From the NCBI RefSeq assembly GCF_022024035.1, contig NZ_CP091787.1, forward strand, positions 3,132,001-3,196,000: a stretch of 64,000 bases of DNA, read 5' to 3'. The position numbers and the translations under genes were made by a program. Source of the stretch: Prevotella sp. E13-17. Its GTDB lineage: Bacteria; Bacteroidota; Bacteroidia; Bacteroidales; Bacteroidaceae. Under the pieces are notes generated by a model. That model was given only the letters and a program-made list of their open reading frames with translations, had not been told where the DNA came from and did no database searches. How positions within the stretch are numbered: the stretch's first letter is position 1; every line of letters begins with the position of its first letter. This document shows, one piece after another, positions 1 to 9,445 of the stretch.

Positions 1-2
1 CC

Positions 3-824
3 AACGGCACTTTCACCATCAATACCGACAAGCCCGAAGGCACGGTGATGGCTATCATGGATGCTGAGCACAAATTGTTCAACATGTTCGTGGTGGATGG
101 CAAGGAGCTGACGCTGGATATGAACACCGACGAGGTGAAGGGCTCGGCACAGAACATGGCTCTTGCCAAGTTGGCGCTCGCCATGAGCAAGGCAAAAACG
201 GAAACAGAACAGGAAGAGGTACTGCGCCAAGGACTGGCTGCTAACCCCAACAATGCTGTGGGCGCCTTCGCCATGTCGCAACTCATGTATGTCATGAGCT
301 ACGACGAGCTGAAAGCAGAGATTGAGAAAGATGCGCCCTACCTGAAACACCCCCTGTGTGCCAAGGTAAAACCATACTTGGAGTCGTTGGCCCTGCGTGC
401 ACCCGGCACCATGTTCAAAGATATTGAAGAGGCCGACACACTGGGCAACAGCCACAAGCTGAGCGAATATGTGGGCAAGGGCAACTATGTGCTGATAGAC
501 TTCTGGGCTTCGTGGTGCGGACCCTGCATGATGGAGATGCCCAACGTGAAGGCTAACTTCGAGAAGTACAAGGCGAAGGGCTTCAACGTGGTGGGCCTGT
601 CGTTCGACCGCAATGCAGATGCTTGGAAAAAGGCTATCGTCGAGAAGGGACTGAACTGGACGCACCTCTCAGACCTGAAGTTCTGGCAGACCATTGCTGC
701 CCAGACCTACGGCATCCGCAGCATTCCTTCGAGCATCCTGTGCGACCCCACCGGTAAGATCATCGCCATTGACCTGCGTGGCGAGAAACTCGGCGACAAG
801 CTGAAGGAGATCTACGGTTTCTGA
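3..824 (+). CDS. Thiol-disulfide oxidoreductase, TlpA/ResA-like, C-terminal part (5' end outside window)
   Basis: The reading frame is already open at base 3, so the gene starts upstream of the window; the first ATG inside (45) is internal. The visible 273 residues hold the end of a DUF4369-like N-terminal region, a helical linker, then a thioredoxin fold with the active-site motif FWASWCGPC (about bases 500-527) and the cis-Pro region RSIPSS near base 720. Proteins of this DUF4369-thioredoxin type in Bacteroidetes are exported and reduce or exchange disulfides in the periplasm. A signal peptide cannot be checked because the N-terminus is missing. A strong terminator follows 20 bp after the stop. 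Family assignment is secure; substrate is unknown. Confidence 0.9.
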   Translation, partial: NGTFTINTDKPEGTVMAIMDAEHKLFNMFVVDGKELTLDMNTDEVKGSAQNMALAKLALAMSKAKTETEQEEVLRQGLAANPNNAVGAFAMSQLMYVMSYDELKAEIEKDAPYLKHPLCAKVKPYLESLALRAPGTMFKDIEEADTLGNSHKLSEYVGKGNYVLIDFWASWCGPCMMEMPNVKANFEKYKAKGFNVVGLSFDRNADAWKKAIVEKGLNWTHLSDLKFWQTIAAQTYGIRSIPSSILCDPTGKIIAIDLRGEKLGDKLKEIYGF

Positions 825-843
825 ACAACTGCCAAAACGCAGG

Positions 844-883
844 AAAAGCTTAGCCTTACATGACATAAGGCTAAGCTTTTTTT
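844..883 (+). terminator. Rho-independent terminator after the thioredoxin-fold gene
   Basis: Perfect 15-bp arms at 844-858 and 866-880 (left arm AAAAGCTTAGCCTTA) with a 7-nt loop, followed by a run of T. It ends the upstream transcript and isolates the haem operon. Confidence 0.92.
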
Positions 884-967
884 GTTGGTCACAATACCTA
901 CTTTTGGTTAATCTGTTATGACATATAGGAAATGGCTTCATGAAAGCAAAACCATCTTTTTTCGGTA

Positions 968-998
968 TTGCACAACTCACGCAATCATCCTACCTTTG
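968..998 (+). promoter_or_regulatory. Promoter of the haem (hmu) operon
   Basis: A Bacteroidetes -7 box TACCTTTG (991-998) lies 20 bp after a -33 TTG (968-970). It is the only good promoter match between the terminator at 844-883 and the start at 1078. The leader is about 70 nt. I saw no obvious Fur-type palindrome. Confidence 0.7.
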
Positions 999-1077
999 CA
1001 GCGCTTTTTTGAGCACCGGCACGTCGTTGCAATTGATACACATACAACATATTAATCATTTAAAATCAGGTATTAGC

Positions 1078-1956
1078 ATGAAGAAGATTTACTCAACTAT
1101 CCTTGCAGTTGCCATGATGTTTGGCATGCAGTCGTCAGTGATGGCAGAAACTTATCAGGCATGGGGTGCCGTGCTCTTTTCCTACATCACATCACCTATG
1201 TATGATGCAGACGAAACCATTGAAGTGACCAACGAGACCATTAAGTTCCACTCAGACACGTGGGGCGACGGCTCTTTTGCCACCGCCAACGGCGAAGGCA
1301 CATTGACAATGGCCGGTCATGGCGAGCCAAAGCAATATGCTGCCAACATCACGGGGTCTGTGGAAAGCCAGCAGTTTGTGATTAACGTGCCCTCTGTGAT
1401 GGGAGGAACGACCATCAACGTGACGCTTGGCGACATGCCCGCCACTGTTGCCGTTGACGGCACCTACAAGGCTGGCACCTATGCCAATGCAGCCTACTTC
1501 AAAAAATATGCGCCCTCGGCCGACCAATCCATCGCTATCAAGGTCAACGAGGGACTGGAATCGGTGAGCGTGAGCCACACGTCAGAGACTTGGGGCACAT
1601 TCACCTATGCGGCAGTGACGGTGACTGCCAACGAGGATGGTTCGTTCACGCTGCAAGGTGAAGGCACCTGCGCCATGCCAAGCATGCAGGGAGGCGACGC
1701 CAAGAACTATGCTTCTGATTTTAAAGGCACCGTGAAAGACGGTGTGCTGACGGCAGAACTGGTGGTGCCTTCTGTGATGGGCGGTGTGACCGTGGTGTTC
1801 AATCCTGCAGACTTTGAAGAGGTTCTGGCTACATCTGTCAGCGCCATCCGCAAGGATAATGCTGCAGCGCCCGTCTTCAACATCCATGGTGTGCGTGTGG
1901 ATTCCAACTATAAGGGCATCGTTATCAAGAACGGAAAGAAATACTATCAGAAGTAA
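1078..1956 (+). CDS. Secreted calycin-like protein with two internal repeats, first gene of the haem operon
   Basis: The start at 1078 is preferred over an in-frame ATG at 940 because it begins a clean signal peptide (MKKIYSTILAVAMMFGMQSS...VMA) and lies downstream of the promoter. The 292-residue product has two related beta-rich halves, each ending in the motif VPSVMGG (about residues 103-109 and 223-229), as in the calycin/lipocalin-like domains of Bacteroidetes. The tail (about 263-292, with FNIHGVRVDS and IVIKNGKKYYQK) resembles a short T9SS type A sorting tail. The stop overlaps the hmuY ATG by one base (TAATG), which implies translational coupling. A role in binding haem or another hydrophobic ligand is inferred from context only. 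Confidence 0.8.
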   Translation: MKKIYSTILAVAMMFGMQSSVMAETYQAWGAVLFSYITSPMYDADETIEVTNETIKFHSDTWGDGSFATANGEGTLTMAGHGEPKQYAANITGSVESQQFVINVPSVMGGTTINVTLGDMPATVAVDGTYKAGTYANAAYFKKYAPSADQSIAIKVNEGLESVSVSHTSETWGTFTYAAVTVTANEDGSFTLQGEGTCAMPSMQGGDAKNYASDFKGTVKDGVLTAELVVPSVMGGVTVVFNPADFEEVLATSVSAIRKDNAAAPVFNIHGVRVDSNYKGIVIKNGKKYYQK

Positions 1957-2639
1957 TGAACAGACATCTACTTCTGTCAATGCTGGGAATAGTCGCTGTC
2001 ATGGGACTATTCTCAGCTTGCGATATGATGGGAGACTTGTATGACGACACCATCACGGGCGGCGATGATCGCCAAGACGTGCCCGTCGTGGAGCAGCGCG
2101 AGGGACAATACTACATCGATGCCACCAGCTATACGAAGTGGGTTTACATCAATATGCACGGCGACTCACTGGCCATTACCGTGGCAGACATCAGCACCGA
2201 GGACCATACAGAGTCGGGAGCACCCGAGGAATGGGACTATGCCCACCACCGCTACGACGTGAAGACCAACGATGGCAGTGTGATGATGACCGACTGCCAC
2301 TCCATCGAGCAGCTCGAAGCCATGGGGCTTCCTGCAGAGGCGACATGGACAAACGACGAATATAGCGAGCAGAGCATCACCGTAGATATGTCGCACATGT
2401 TGGAAGGCTATCTGGATTATGCCCCGGGGTTCAAGAACCGAGAGGCTGGTCGGTGGCTGGATGTGGACACCAGCTCGATGCCCCCCATCTACACCATGCA
2501 CGACAACGTGATGCTCTTTCGTTTCAAAGACGGCACTTACGCTGCCGTTCAGCTGGTGAACTACATGAGTACAGACCGCTATCAGACCAAGGGTTGGATG
2601 ACAGTAAACTACAAATATCCCATCTTTACGAACCAATAA
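1956..2639 (+). CDS. hmuY: HmuY-family haem-binding lipoprotein
   Basis: 227 residues with a lipoprotein signal peptide (lipobox ending FSAC, Cys at about 22). The body matches HmuY: YIDATSYTKWVYINMHGD near the N-terminus, then RYDVKTNDGS, and a C-terminal strand region ending near KGWMTVNYKYPIF. HmuY-type proteins sit on the outer surface, capture haem from host or dietary haemoproteins and pass it to the TonB-dependent receptor HmuR. The receptor gene starts 3 bp after this stop, as in the classic hmuYRSTUV order. Haem-ligand residues cannot be assigned by eye. Its paralogues differ in redox-state preference and ligands. Confidence 0.88.
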   Translation: MNRHLLLSMLGIVAVMGLFSACDMMGDLYDDTITGGDDRQDVPVVEQREGQYYIDATSYTKWVYINMHGDSLAITVADISTEDHTESGAPEEWDYAHHRYDVKTNDGSVMMTDCHSIEQLEAMGLPAEATWTNDEYSEQSITVDMSHMLEGYLDYAPGFKNREAGRWLDVDTSSMPPIYTMHDNVMLFRFKDGTYAAVQLVNYMSTDRYQTKGWMTVNYKYPIFTNQ

Positions 2640-2642
2640 TCG

Positions 2643-4589
2643 ATGAAGAGCTTATTCCTTATACTTTATATCATGATGCTGCCCGGCATTGTTCATGCTG
2701 AGGGAAAGGACACGCTGGCCACATGGAACAAGGACCCGCTGGGACTAGAGACCGTGGTGGTGACAGGCACCCGCACGCCAAAGACGCTGAAGGACATCCC
2801 CGTGGTGACACGCGTGATCAGTGCCGAAGACATCAAGAAGGTGGATGCCACCGACATCAAGGACATGTTGCAGCAGGAACTGCCCGGCGTGGAGTTCACC
2901 TACTCCATGGGGCAGCAGGTGATGAATATGGGCGGCTACGACGGCAACAACATCTTGTTCTTAATCGACGGCGAGCGCATGGCTGGCGAGTCGATGGACA
3001 ACATTGACTTTTCACGACTGAACCTGCAAGGCATTGAACGGATAGAGATTGTGAAAGGAGCGGCATCAACGCTCTATGGCTCGGCAGCGATGGGCGGCGT
3101 GGTGAACATCATCACTAAGAGTCCGTCGGAGAAATGGGCTTCGAACATCAGTTCACGCTACGAGGGTGCTACGAAGGAGTGGCGCCACGGGGCAAACATG
3201 GACTTCACTGTGGGGCGCATGAACTCGTTCACGACCTTTCAGATGACCGATGCCGACGCACTCAATCTCAAGGGTGACGAGTCGTCCATTTCGACAGCCT
3301 ATGCCTATAAGAGTTATCACGGAAAGGAACGGTTGACATGGAAACTGTCTGACGCCTTGAAACTGACGGGCAGGGCAGGCTATTTCTTCCGTGAGCGCAA
3401 CGTCAGCGCAGAGAAGCATGAGCGCTACCGCGATCTGGACGGCGGTCTGAAAGTCAACTGGGACCTCTCTGCCCTGCAGAACATGGAGGTGGCCTACAGC
3501 TTCGACCAGTACGACAAATCGGACTTTGCGATGCTGACCAAGAAGGATGTGCGCGACTATTCCAACCGCCAAAACATTGCCCGGGCGCTCTACAACGTGA
3601 AGATGCCTGAATGGAAGTCGCAGTTGACAGCAGGAGCCGACTTCATGAACGACTATCTACTGTCGTACCAGTTTGCCGACCATCAGAAGTCACACGCACA
3701 GAACAGCTACGATGCGTTTGCACAATGGGACTACACCCCTAATGCACATTGGAACCTGTTGGCAGGTCTGCGCTACGACTATTTCAGTGCTGCAAAAATG
3801 GGAAAGCCCACATGGAAGATGGCGGGCATGTTCAAGACGGGCAAGCATCAGATACGTGCTTCCTATGCCTCTGGCTTCCGTGCCCCTTCGCTCAAAGAGC
3901 TCTACATGGACTTTTTCATGGGTGGCATCTTCATGATTTACGGCAACCCAGACCTGAAATGCGAGACAAACCACAACCTGTCACTATCGTGGACGAACTA
4001 TGGATCTATCAGTGAGAACATCAAATACTGTGTAACGGCGACAGGCTACTATAACTTTTTCCGCAACTACATCACAACAGCTACCGTACAGCGCGACGGT
4101 GCCTACGGTCAGATGTACACCAACATCGCCAATCAGCAGATTACGGGGGTAGATGCCACCGCACAACTGCATCACCACAATGGACTTGGAGCCAAAGTGT
4201 CGTATGCCTTCGTGAAAAGCATCGTGGACAAAGGGCAACCCGACCTGACCGCTGCCCGTCCACACTCCATGACATGGCGACTGGACTACGACCGTCAGTT
4301 CAGCAAGGACTATGGTTTCCGTGTAGCCCTCTCAGGCCGTTTTCTGTCGGCTGTCAACGTGACGGAGTATGCCTCTACGCTACTCAACGACATGACGAGT
4401 GTGCACTATGACGGCTATAGCATCTGGAAACTGAGCCTTTCGCAGAGCATCATGAGTTGGCTGACACTTAACTGTGCCGTCGATAACCTCTTTAACTATA
4501 AGCCCAGAAACTATTATGCCAACTCGCCGACAACGATTGGCACAACCTGTACGATAGGCGCATCCATTGACATCGATAAACTTTTTTAA
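2643..4589 (+). CDS. hmuR: TonB-dependent haem receptor HmuR
   Basis: 648 residues: signal peptide (1-19), a TonB-box-like segment ETVVVTGTRT, a plug domain (about 40-165, with GGYDGNNILFLIDGERM and LYGSAAMGGVVNIITK), then a beta-barrel ending in phenylalanine (DIDKLF). Two hallmarks of haem receptors are present: a FRAP box (SGFRAPSLKELY, about residues 408-419) and an NPDL box (YGNPDLK, about 433). The receptor takes haem from HmuY across the outer membrane using TonB energy. It is shorter than SusC receptors and lacks a carboxypeptidase-like N-terminal domain. It is translationally close-coupled to hmuY and followed 15 bp later by hmuS. Confidence 0.92.
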   Translation: MKSLFLILYIMMLPGIVHAEGKDTLATWNKDPLGLETVVVTGTRTPKTLKDIPVVTRVISAEDIKKVDATDIKDMLQQELPGVEFTYSMGQQVMNMGGYDGNNILFLIDGERMAGESMDNIDFSRLNLQGIERIEIVKGAASTLYGSAAMGGVVNIITKSPSEKWASNISSRYEGATKEWRHGANMDFTVGRMNSFTTFQMTDADALNLKGDESSISTAYAYKSYHGKERLTWKLSDALKLTGRAGYFFRERNVSAEKHERYRDLDGGLKVNWDLSALQNMEVAYSFDQYDKSDFAMLTKKDVRDYSNRQNIARALYNVKMPEWKSQLTAGADFMNDYLLSYQFADHQKSHAQNSYDAFAQWDYTPNAHWNLLAGLRYDYFSAAKMGKPTWKMAGMFKTGKHQIRASYASGFRAPSLKELYMDFFMGGIFMIYGNPDLKCETNHNLSLSWTNYGSISENIKYCVTATGYYNFFRNYITTATVQRDGAYGQMYTNIANQQITGVDATAQLHHHNGLGAKVSYAFVKSIVDKGQPDLTAARPHSMTWRLDYDRQFSKDYGFRVALSGRFLSAVNVTEYASTLLNDMTSVHYDGYSIWKLSLSQSIMSWLTLNCAVDNLFNYKPRNYYANSPTTIGTTCTIGASIDIDKLF

Positions 4590-4604
4590 AATCATACACA
4601 GATC

Positions 4605-7600
4605 ATGAGAATTTTCAAAGGGCATAAACGTGTGTGGCAGACAATAGGCATGGTGGCCTTACTGTGGCTGCTCTTCACGTTCTACAACCACTGGCTGAGT
4701 CGCACGAAAATTGCTTTCGTCAACTTCCAGCCCGTCACACTGCAAGCTTTCTCACAGGCCAACGACAATCCAATGATCAAGCTCTACGAGGTGAAGACCG
4801 ACGAGCTGGACGAACTTGACGACTATGATGTGGTTCTGATAACAGGCATGGGACTGCAGATTACCGCTGAACAGCGGCAACAGATACAGGATGCGGCCAA
4901 CAGCGGTGTCCCTGTCTTTACGTTGATGGCCACCAATCCAGACAATAACATATCGAACTTCACCATCGACGAGACTGTTCTGCTGTCGAAATTCATGATG
5001 AGTGAATCGAAGAAGAACTATCGCAGCATGCTGAACTTCCTGCGTCGCAACATTGACGGAAAACTTGTCTGCACCGGTGACATCGCGCTGCCAGAGCAAA
5101 AGCCAAGTGACTATCTGTACTATCCACTGGCTGACCAGCAGACTGGCGAGGATGAACATGAGTTCCTCAGCGTCGGCGACTATGAGAAGTTCATGAAGAA
5201 ACAGGGACTTTGGTTCGAGGGCAACAAGAAGATTATGGTGACAGGACTCATCACCGACCCCACCGAACTGATCAAGTCGCTGGTGGCTCGGAAGTATAAT
5301 GTCTATCCTGTCTCCTCGTTCCTTCATCTGCTCGACTTCGCCAAGGAGATACGCCCCGATGCCATCATCAACATGGCACACGGACGACTGGGTGACGAGA
5401 TGGTGGAGTTCTTGACAGAACAGAACATTCCGCTTTTCGACCCGCTGAACGTGAATATGGAGATAGAGCAGTGGCAACAAGACCCTATGGGCATGGTTGG
5501 CGGCTTTATGTCGCAGAGCGTGGTGATGCCAGAGATTGACGGTGCCATCCGCACGACAGCAGTGTTCGGGCTGCGCAAGGATGACGACGGACTTCTGCAT
5601 CCCTATGCCATACCTGACCGTCTGGAGAAGTTTGTCAAGACCGTTGACCATGTGATGGCGCTGCAGACGAAGAAGAATAGCGAGAAGCGTCTGGCTATTG
5701 TCTATTTCAAAGGTCCTGGCCAAGGCAATCTCACCGCCAGTGGCATGGACGTGGCACAGTCGCTCTACAACACGCTGGTGAACCTTCGGGCGCAGGGCTA
5801 CAACGTCAGCGGTCTGCCCGCCACAGCTACTGAGTTCCGTCAGAAGGTCATGCAGATGGTCAACGACCCAGCCTCTTTTCCTCGCATTCTGTATGGCAAC
5901 ATCGCCTTGCTGCCTCAGCCGCTGGCTGGTGAAGGAAAGGATGTGTTTAAGATCATTCATGGCACAGGACAGAAACCGCCACAGAACTATATCGACACCT
6001 ATCTCTGGATTCAGAATGACTTTAAGGCCGATGCCCTGTTGCATTTCGGCACACACGGCTCATTGGAGTTCACGCCTCAGAAGCAGGTTGCACTCGACAG
6101 TAACGACTGGCCCGATCGTCTGGTGGGCAGTCTGCCTCACTTCTATTATTACACCATCGACAATGTGGGCGAGGCTATGATTGCCAAGCGTCGCACGTAT
6201 GCCACATTGCTGTCGTACCTCACACCTGCTTTCCATGAAAGTCGGCTGCGCCAAACTTATCAGAAACTGCAAGACAACATCTTTGCCTATCAGAATAACA
6301 AGGGTGACAAGCAGCAGTTGGCACAGACCATCAAGCTGCTGACAGAGCAACTGGGACTTCATAGAGACCTGGGCATTGAGAGTCCATCTTATTCAGAGGC
6401 AGACATTGAGCGCATCGGCAACTACGCTGAGGAACTGGCCAGCGAGAAGATTACGGACACACCGTATGTCATGGGTGTGCCCTATACGCAGGAGGATATC
6501 CGTTCTACGGTGTTCTCCATGACCGTCGATCCCATCGCCCACAGTCTCTATACCCTTGACAGACAGCGGGGAAAGGCGCCAAGCGGTTTGGATTCACAGC
6601 GCGCAAAGTTCAATGCCATCTACCTGAAACGTGCTGAAGCGCTGGTAGATCGTCTGTATGGCAACAGTCAGCCACTCACGATGGAACAGCTATCTGCAAT
6701 CACAGGACTTAGTCCCATGATGATTGCTCGTGCCGACAGTATCACTGAGGCGCAGAATGCTCCGAAGGGCATGATGGCAATGATGATGGCGGCATCGAGA
6801 AAGAATGGAAACAAGACGTCTCGGGGTATGGGGATGATGGGTGACATGAAGAATGGCGCAACTACGATTCCCGAACCAAAGCGCAATCCTATTGCGAAGA
6901 TGATGCAATGGAACATGCGCAAGATGATGGCAAAGAAAGATCCTCAGATGATGCTTGCCATTGCCAAAAAGATGGGAGCAAGCGAAGAGGCCTTGAAGAA
7001 GATGGAGGCTGGACTGAAAAAGCAGATGGGGGACCTCTCCCCCAATACCTCTCACAAAGAGAAGGGAGCCCAGGAAGAAAAGATTGTGGATCGTCGGGAA
7101 CTGGAACTGGCTCATGCCGTCAACGAGGTGCGCACGGCTCTGAGTAACATTGGCCGCTACCGACAGTATCTGACGGAAAGTCCGAAAGAAGAACTGCAGG
7201 CACTGGTGAACGGACTGAATGGTGGCTACACGGCACCATCGCCAGGCGGCGACCTCATCGTCAATCCCAACACGCTGCCTACGGGACGCAACCTCTTTGC
7301 CATCAATGCAGAGGAGACGCCCACAGCAGATGCCTGGGAGAAGGGCGTGGCTTTGGCCAAGACCACGATAGCAGAATATCAGAGGAAGCACCATGGCGAA
7401 TATCCCCGCAAGGTCAGCTACACGCTATGGTCGGGCGAGTTCATCCAAACGGGTGGTGCTACCATCGCCCAGGTGCTCTACATGTTGGGCGTAGAACCTG
7501 TCAGAGACCGTTACGGACGTGTGAGCGACCTGATGCTGATACCAACGGAGAAGTTGGGTCGTCCGCGTATCGACGTGGTGGTTCAGACCTCTGGACAGCT

Positions 7601-8756
7601 ACGCGATCTGGCAGCGTCACGACTGTTCCTTATCAACAGGGCGGTGCGCATGGCTGCAGAGGCAGTCGATGACCAGTATGACAATCAGGTGCGGGCTGGC
7701 ATTGAGGAGAGCGAGCGCTATCTCATCGACAAGGGCATCTCACCCAAACAGGCCCGTGAGATGTCTCAGTACCGCGTCTTTGGAGGCGCTGGCGGTGGCT
7801 ATGGCACAGGCATACAGACAATGGTGGAACAGGGCAATGCCTGGGACAACGATCAGCAGATTGCCGAGGTCTATATGAACAACATGGGAGCCTTCTATGG
7901 TGACCAGGAGCACTGGATGAGCGATATGCACGAAGCGTTCTCGGCTGCCTTGACACGCACTGACGTGGTGGTGCAGCCGCGACAGAACAATACATGGGGT
8001 GCCCTCTCGCTCGACCATGTCTATGAGTTCATGGGTGGCATGAACATGGCGGTGCGTCAGGTAACGGGTAAGGATCCTGATGCCGTGTTCAGTGATTATC
8101 GCAATCGCAACAACTACCGCATACAGGACTCCAAGGAGGCCATCGGCGTAGAGGCCCGCACCAAACTCTTCAATCCGTCTTATATCAAAAATGCGCTGAA
8201 AGGTGGCGACCTGCATACCGACGAGATTGCAGAGATGGTGCGCAACACTTACGGCTGGAACGTGATGAAGCCCAAGAATATTGATAAGGAGATGTGGAAT
8301 GAGGTGTACGACGTCTATATCAAGGACAAATATCATTTGGACATTCAGCAACAGTTTGCCGAGGTGAATCCCGGTGCCCTGCAAGAGATGACAGCAACAA
8401 TGATGGAGACGGCGCGTAAAGGCTACTGGAAGGCCACACCCCAACAATTGGCAGACATCGCCGCACTGCATACCGACCTCGTCAATCGTTTTGGGCCTAC
8501 AGGTTCGACCTTCGAAAGCAACAACCCCAAACTTCAGGCGTTTATTGCCCAGCAGGCTCCACAGGCGCAAGGTAAAGCTTATCAGCAACGTATGAGTAAA
8601 GACCTTAGCAAGGCAAAAGGTATGGTGATGGAGAAACAGACCACCCAAATAGGTGAAGCTGAGGAGACAGGCAGCGCAACGAGCAGCATTCTCGTGGTGG
8701 GTATTGTCTTGGTGCTCTTTGTAGCACTGGTCGTCATGCGACGTAAACGTAAGTGA
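4605..8756 (+). CDS. hmuS: HmuS, CobN/magnesium-chelatase-type large subunit, membrane anchored
   Basis: 1383 residues. An N-terminal membrane segment (about 9-26, WQTIGMVALLWLLFTFYNHW) is followed by a CobN/BchH-like chelatase body (about 330-1300; conserved stretches include FGTHGSLEF and YTLWSGEFIQTGGATIAQ), then a C-terminal membrane anchor (about 1354-1377) with a basic tail. In hmu operons this subunit has no cobalamin partners and is thought to act on haem, probably removing iron from the porphyrin. Two oddities break the chelatase core: a methionine-rich segment (about 723-806) and a short segment encoded by palindromic repeat-like DNA (7027-7070). Family is certain; the de-chelatase reaction is from general knowledge of HmuS, not visible here. 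Confidence 0.9.
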   Translation: MRIFKGHKRVWQTIGMVALLWLLFTFYNHWLSRTKIAFVNFQPVTLQAFSQANDNPMIKLYEVKTDELDELDDYDVVLITGMGLQITAEQRQQIQDAANSGVPVFTLMATNPDNNISNFTIDETVLLSKFMMSESKKNYRSMLNFLRRNIDGKLVCTGDIALPEQKPSDYLYYPLADQQTGEDEHEFLSVGDYEKFMKKQGLWFEGNKKIMVTGLITDPTELIKSLVARKYNVYPVSSFLHLLDFAKEIRPDAIINMAHGRLGDEMVEFLTEQNIPLFDPLNVNMEIEQWQQDPMGMVGGFMSQSVVMPEIDGAIRTTAVFGLRKDDDGLLHPYAIPDRLEKFVKTVDHVMALQTKKNSEKRLAIVYFKGPGQGNLTASGMDVAQSLYNTLVNLRAQGYNVSGLPATATEFRQKVMQMVNDPASFPRILYGNIALLPQPLAGEGKDVFKIIHGTGQKPPQNYIDTYLWIQNDFKADALLHFGTHGSLEFTPQKQVALDSNDWPDRLVGSLPHFYYYTIDNVGEAMIAKRRTYATLLSYLTPAFHESRLRQTYQKLQDNIFAYQNNKGDKQQLAQTIKLLTEQLGLHRDLGIESPSYSEADIERIGNYAEELASEKITDTPYVMGVPYTQEDIRSTVFSMTVDPIAHSLYTLDRQRGKAPSGLDSQRAKFNAIYLKRAEALVDRLYGNSQPLTMEQLSAITGLSPMMIARADSITEAQNAPKGMMAMMMAASRKNGNKTSRGMGMMGDMKNGATTIPEPKRNPIAKMMQWNMRKMMAKKDPQMMLAIAKKMGASEEALKKMEAGLKKQMGDLSPNTSHKEKGAQEEKIVDRRELELAHAVNEVRTALSNIGRYRQYLTESPKEELQALVNGLNGGYTAPSPGGDLIVNPNTLPTGRNLFAINAEETPTADAWEKGVALAKTTIAEYQRKHHGEYPRKVSYTLWSGEFIQTGGATIAQVLYMLGVEPVRDRYGRVSDLMLIPTEKLGRPRIDVVVQTSGQLRDLAASRLFLINRAVRMAAEAVDDQYDNQVRAGIEESERYLIDKGISPKQAREMSQYRVFGGAGGGYGTGIQTMVEQGNAWDNDQQIAEVYMNNMGAFYGDQEHWMSDMHEAFSAALTRTDVVVQPRQNNTWGALSLDHVYEFMGGMNMAVRQVTGKDPDAVFSDYRNRNNYRIQDSKEAIGVEARTKLFNPSYIKNALKGGDLHTDEIAEMVRNTYGWNVMKPKNIDKEMWNEVYDVYIKDKYHLDIQQQFAEVNPGALQEMTATMMETARKGYWKATPQQLADIAALHTDLVNRFGPTGSTFESNNPKLQAFIAQQAPQAQGKAYQQRMSKDLSKAKGMVMEKQTTQIGEAEETGSATSSILVVGIVLVLFVALVVMRRKRK

Positions 8757-8758
8757 TT

Positions 8759-9436
8759 ATGGAACTGATTATCGATGTACTCATCCTCTTTATCGTATTG
8801 AACTGCGTGTTCAAGCTCAGCCTATGGCGCTTCTGGCAGCGACTGACATACAGTCTGCTGCTGGGAGTCTTCGCCTGGTGGAGTGTGCGCTATGCCGTGT
8901 TGCAGTCGAAGACACAGATTTCCGACTTTCTACAAGACATCTCTGCTTTACAAACGGTGGCCATTCTCGTTACCATCGAGTCGGCAGTGGGGCTGTCGTT
9001 CTGTCTGAACAGACTGCAGGACGGCGGTCGCAAATGGTTGCGGGCATTGCTTTATGCCTATCCCAGTCTGCTGATGTTTCCCGTCGTGTTCTATCTGCTC
9101 ACTCAGACGATATTCGCAGCAACAGGAGTTGACTTCAGCACGACGGCAATGGTCTTCGCTGTTGGCATCATCATCTTGTTGCCGATACTATCGAAAGCTG
9201 TCTGCTGGCTACTGCCTGACGAGACAGGCCGGTTGGAACTTCATCTGCTGCTCACGGTCTTCGTGTGCATCTTGGGGCTCATTGCCACAGAGCACGGACG
9301 CATGGTCTATGCCATCAAGGAGGCTCCCGTTGACTGGCTTTCGTTGGTCCGAACGCTTGGTCTCTTCCTACTACTGACGGTAGCAGGATTCTTGCTTAAT
9401 CGTTTCAAATGGTATATAACAAATCGTAAAATGTAA
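8759..9436 (+). CDS. hmuT: HmuT, integral membrane protein of the haem operon
   Basis: About 225 residues with six or so hydrophobic segments (for example LIIDVLILFIVLNCVF at the N-terminus and TLGLFLLLTVAGFLLNRF at the C-terminus). It has no catalytic motif I recognise. Two starts are possible: GTG at 8753, overlapping the hmuS stop, and ATG at 8759, chosen here because it begins directly with the hydrophobic helix. The assignment rests mainly on position between hmuS and the ExbB-like hmuU, as in hmuYRSTUV. It probably forms part of an inner-membrane complex with HmuU and HmuV. Confidence 0.75.
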   Translation: MELIIDVLILFIVLNCVFKLSLWRFWQRLTYSLLLGVFAWWSVRYAVLQSKTQISDFLQDISALQTVAILVTIESAVGLSFCLNRLQDGGRKWLRALLYAYPSLLMFPVVFYLLTQTIFAATGVDFSTTAMVFAVGIIILLPILSKAVCWLLPDETGRLELHLLLTVFVCILGLIATEHGRMVYAIKEAPVDWLSLVRTLGLFLLLTVAGFLLNRFKWYITNRKM

Positions 9437-9445
9437 TACTGAACT

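Noticed and set aside
940..1077. N-terminal extension of the calycin-like protein from an upstream ATG
   Set aside because: The extension spans the promoter -7 box and would bury the signal peptide 46 residues in.
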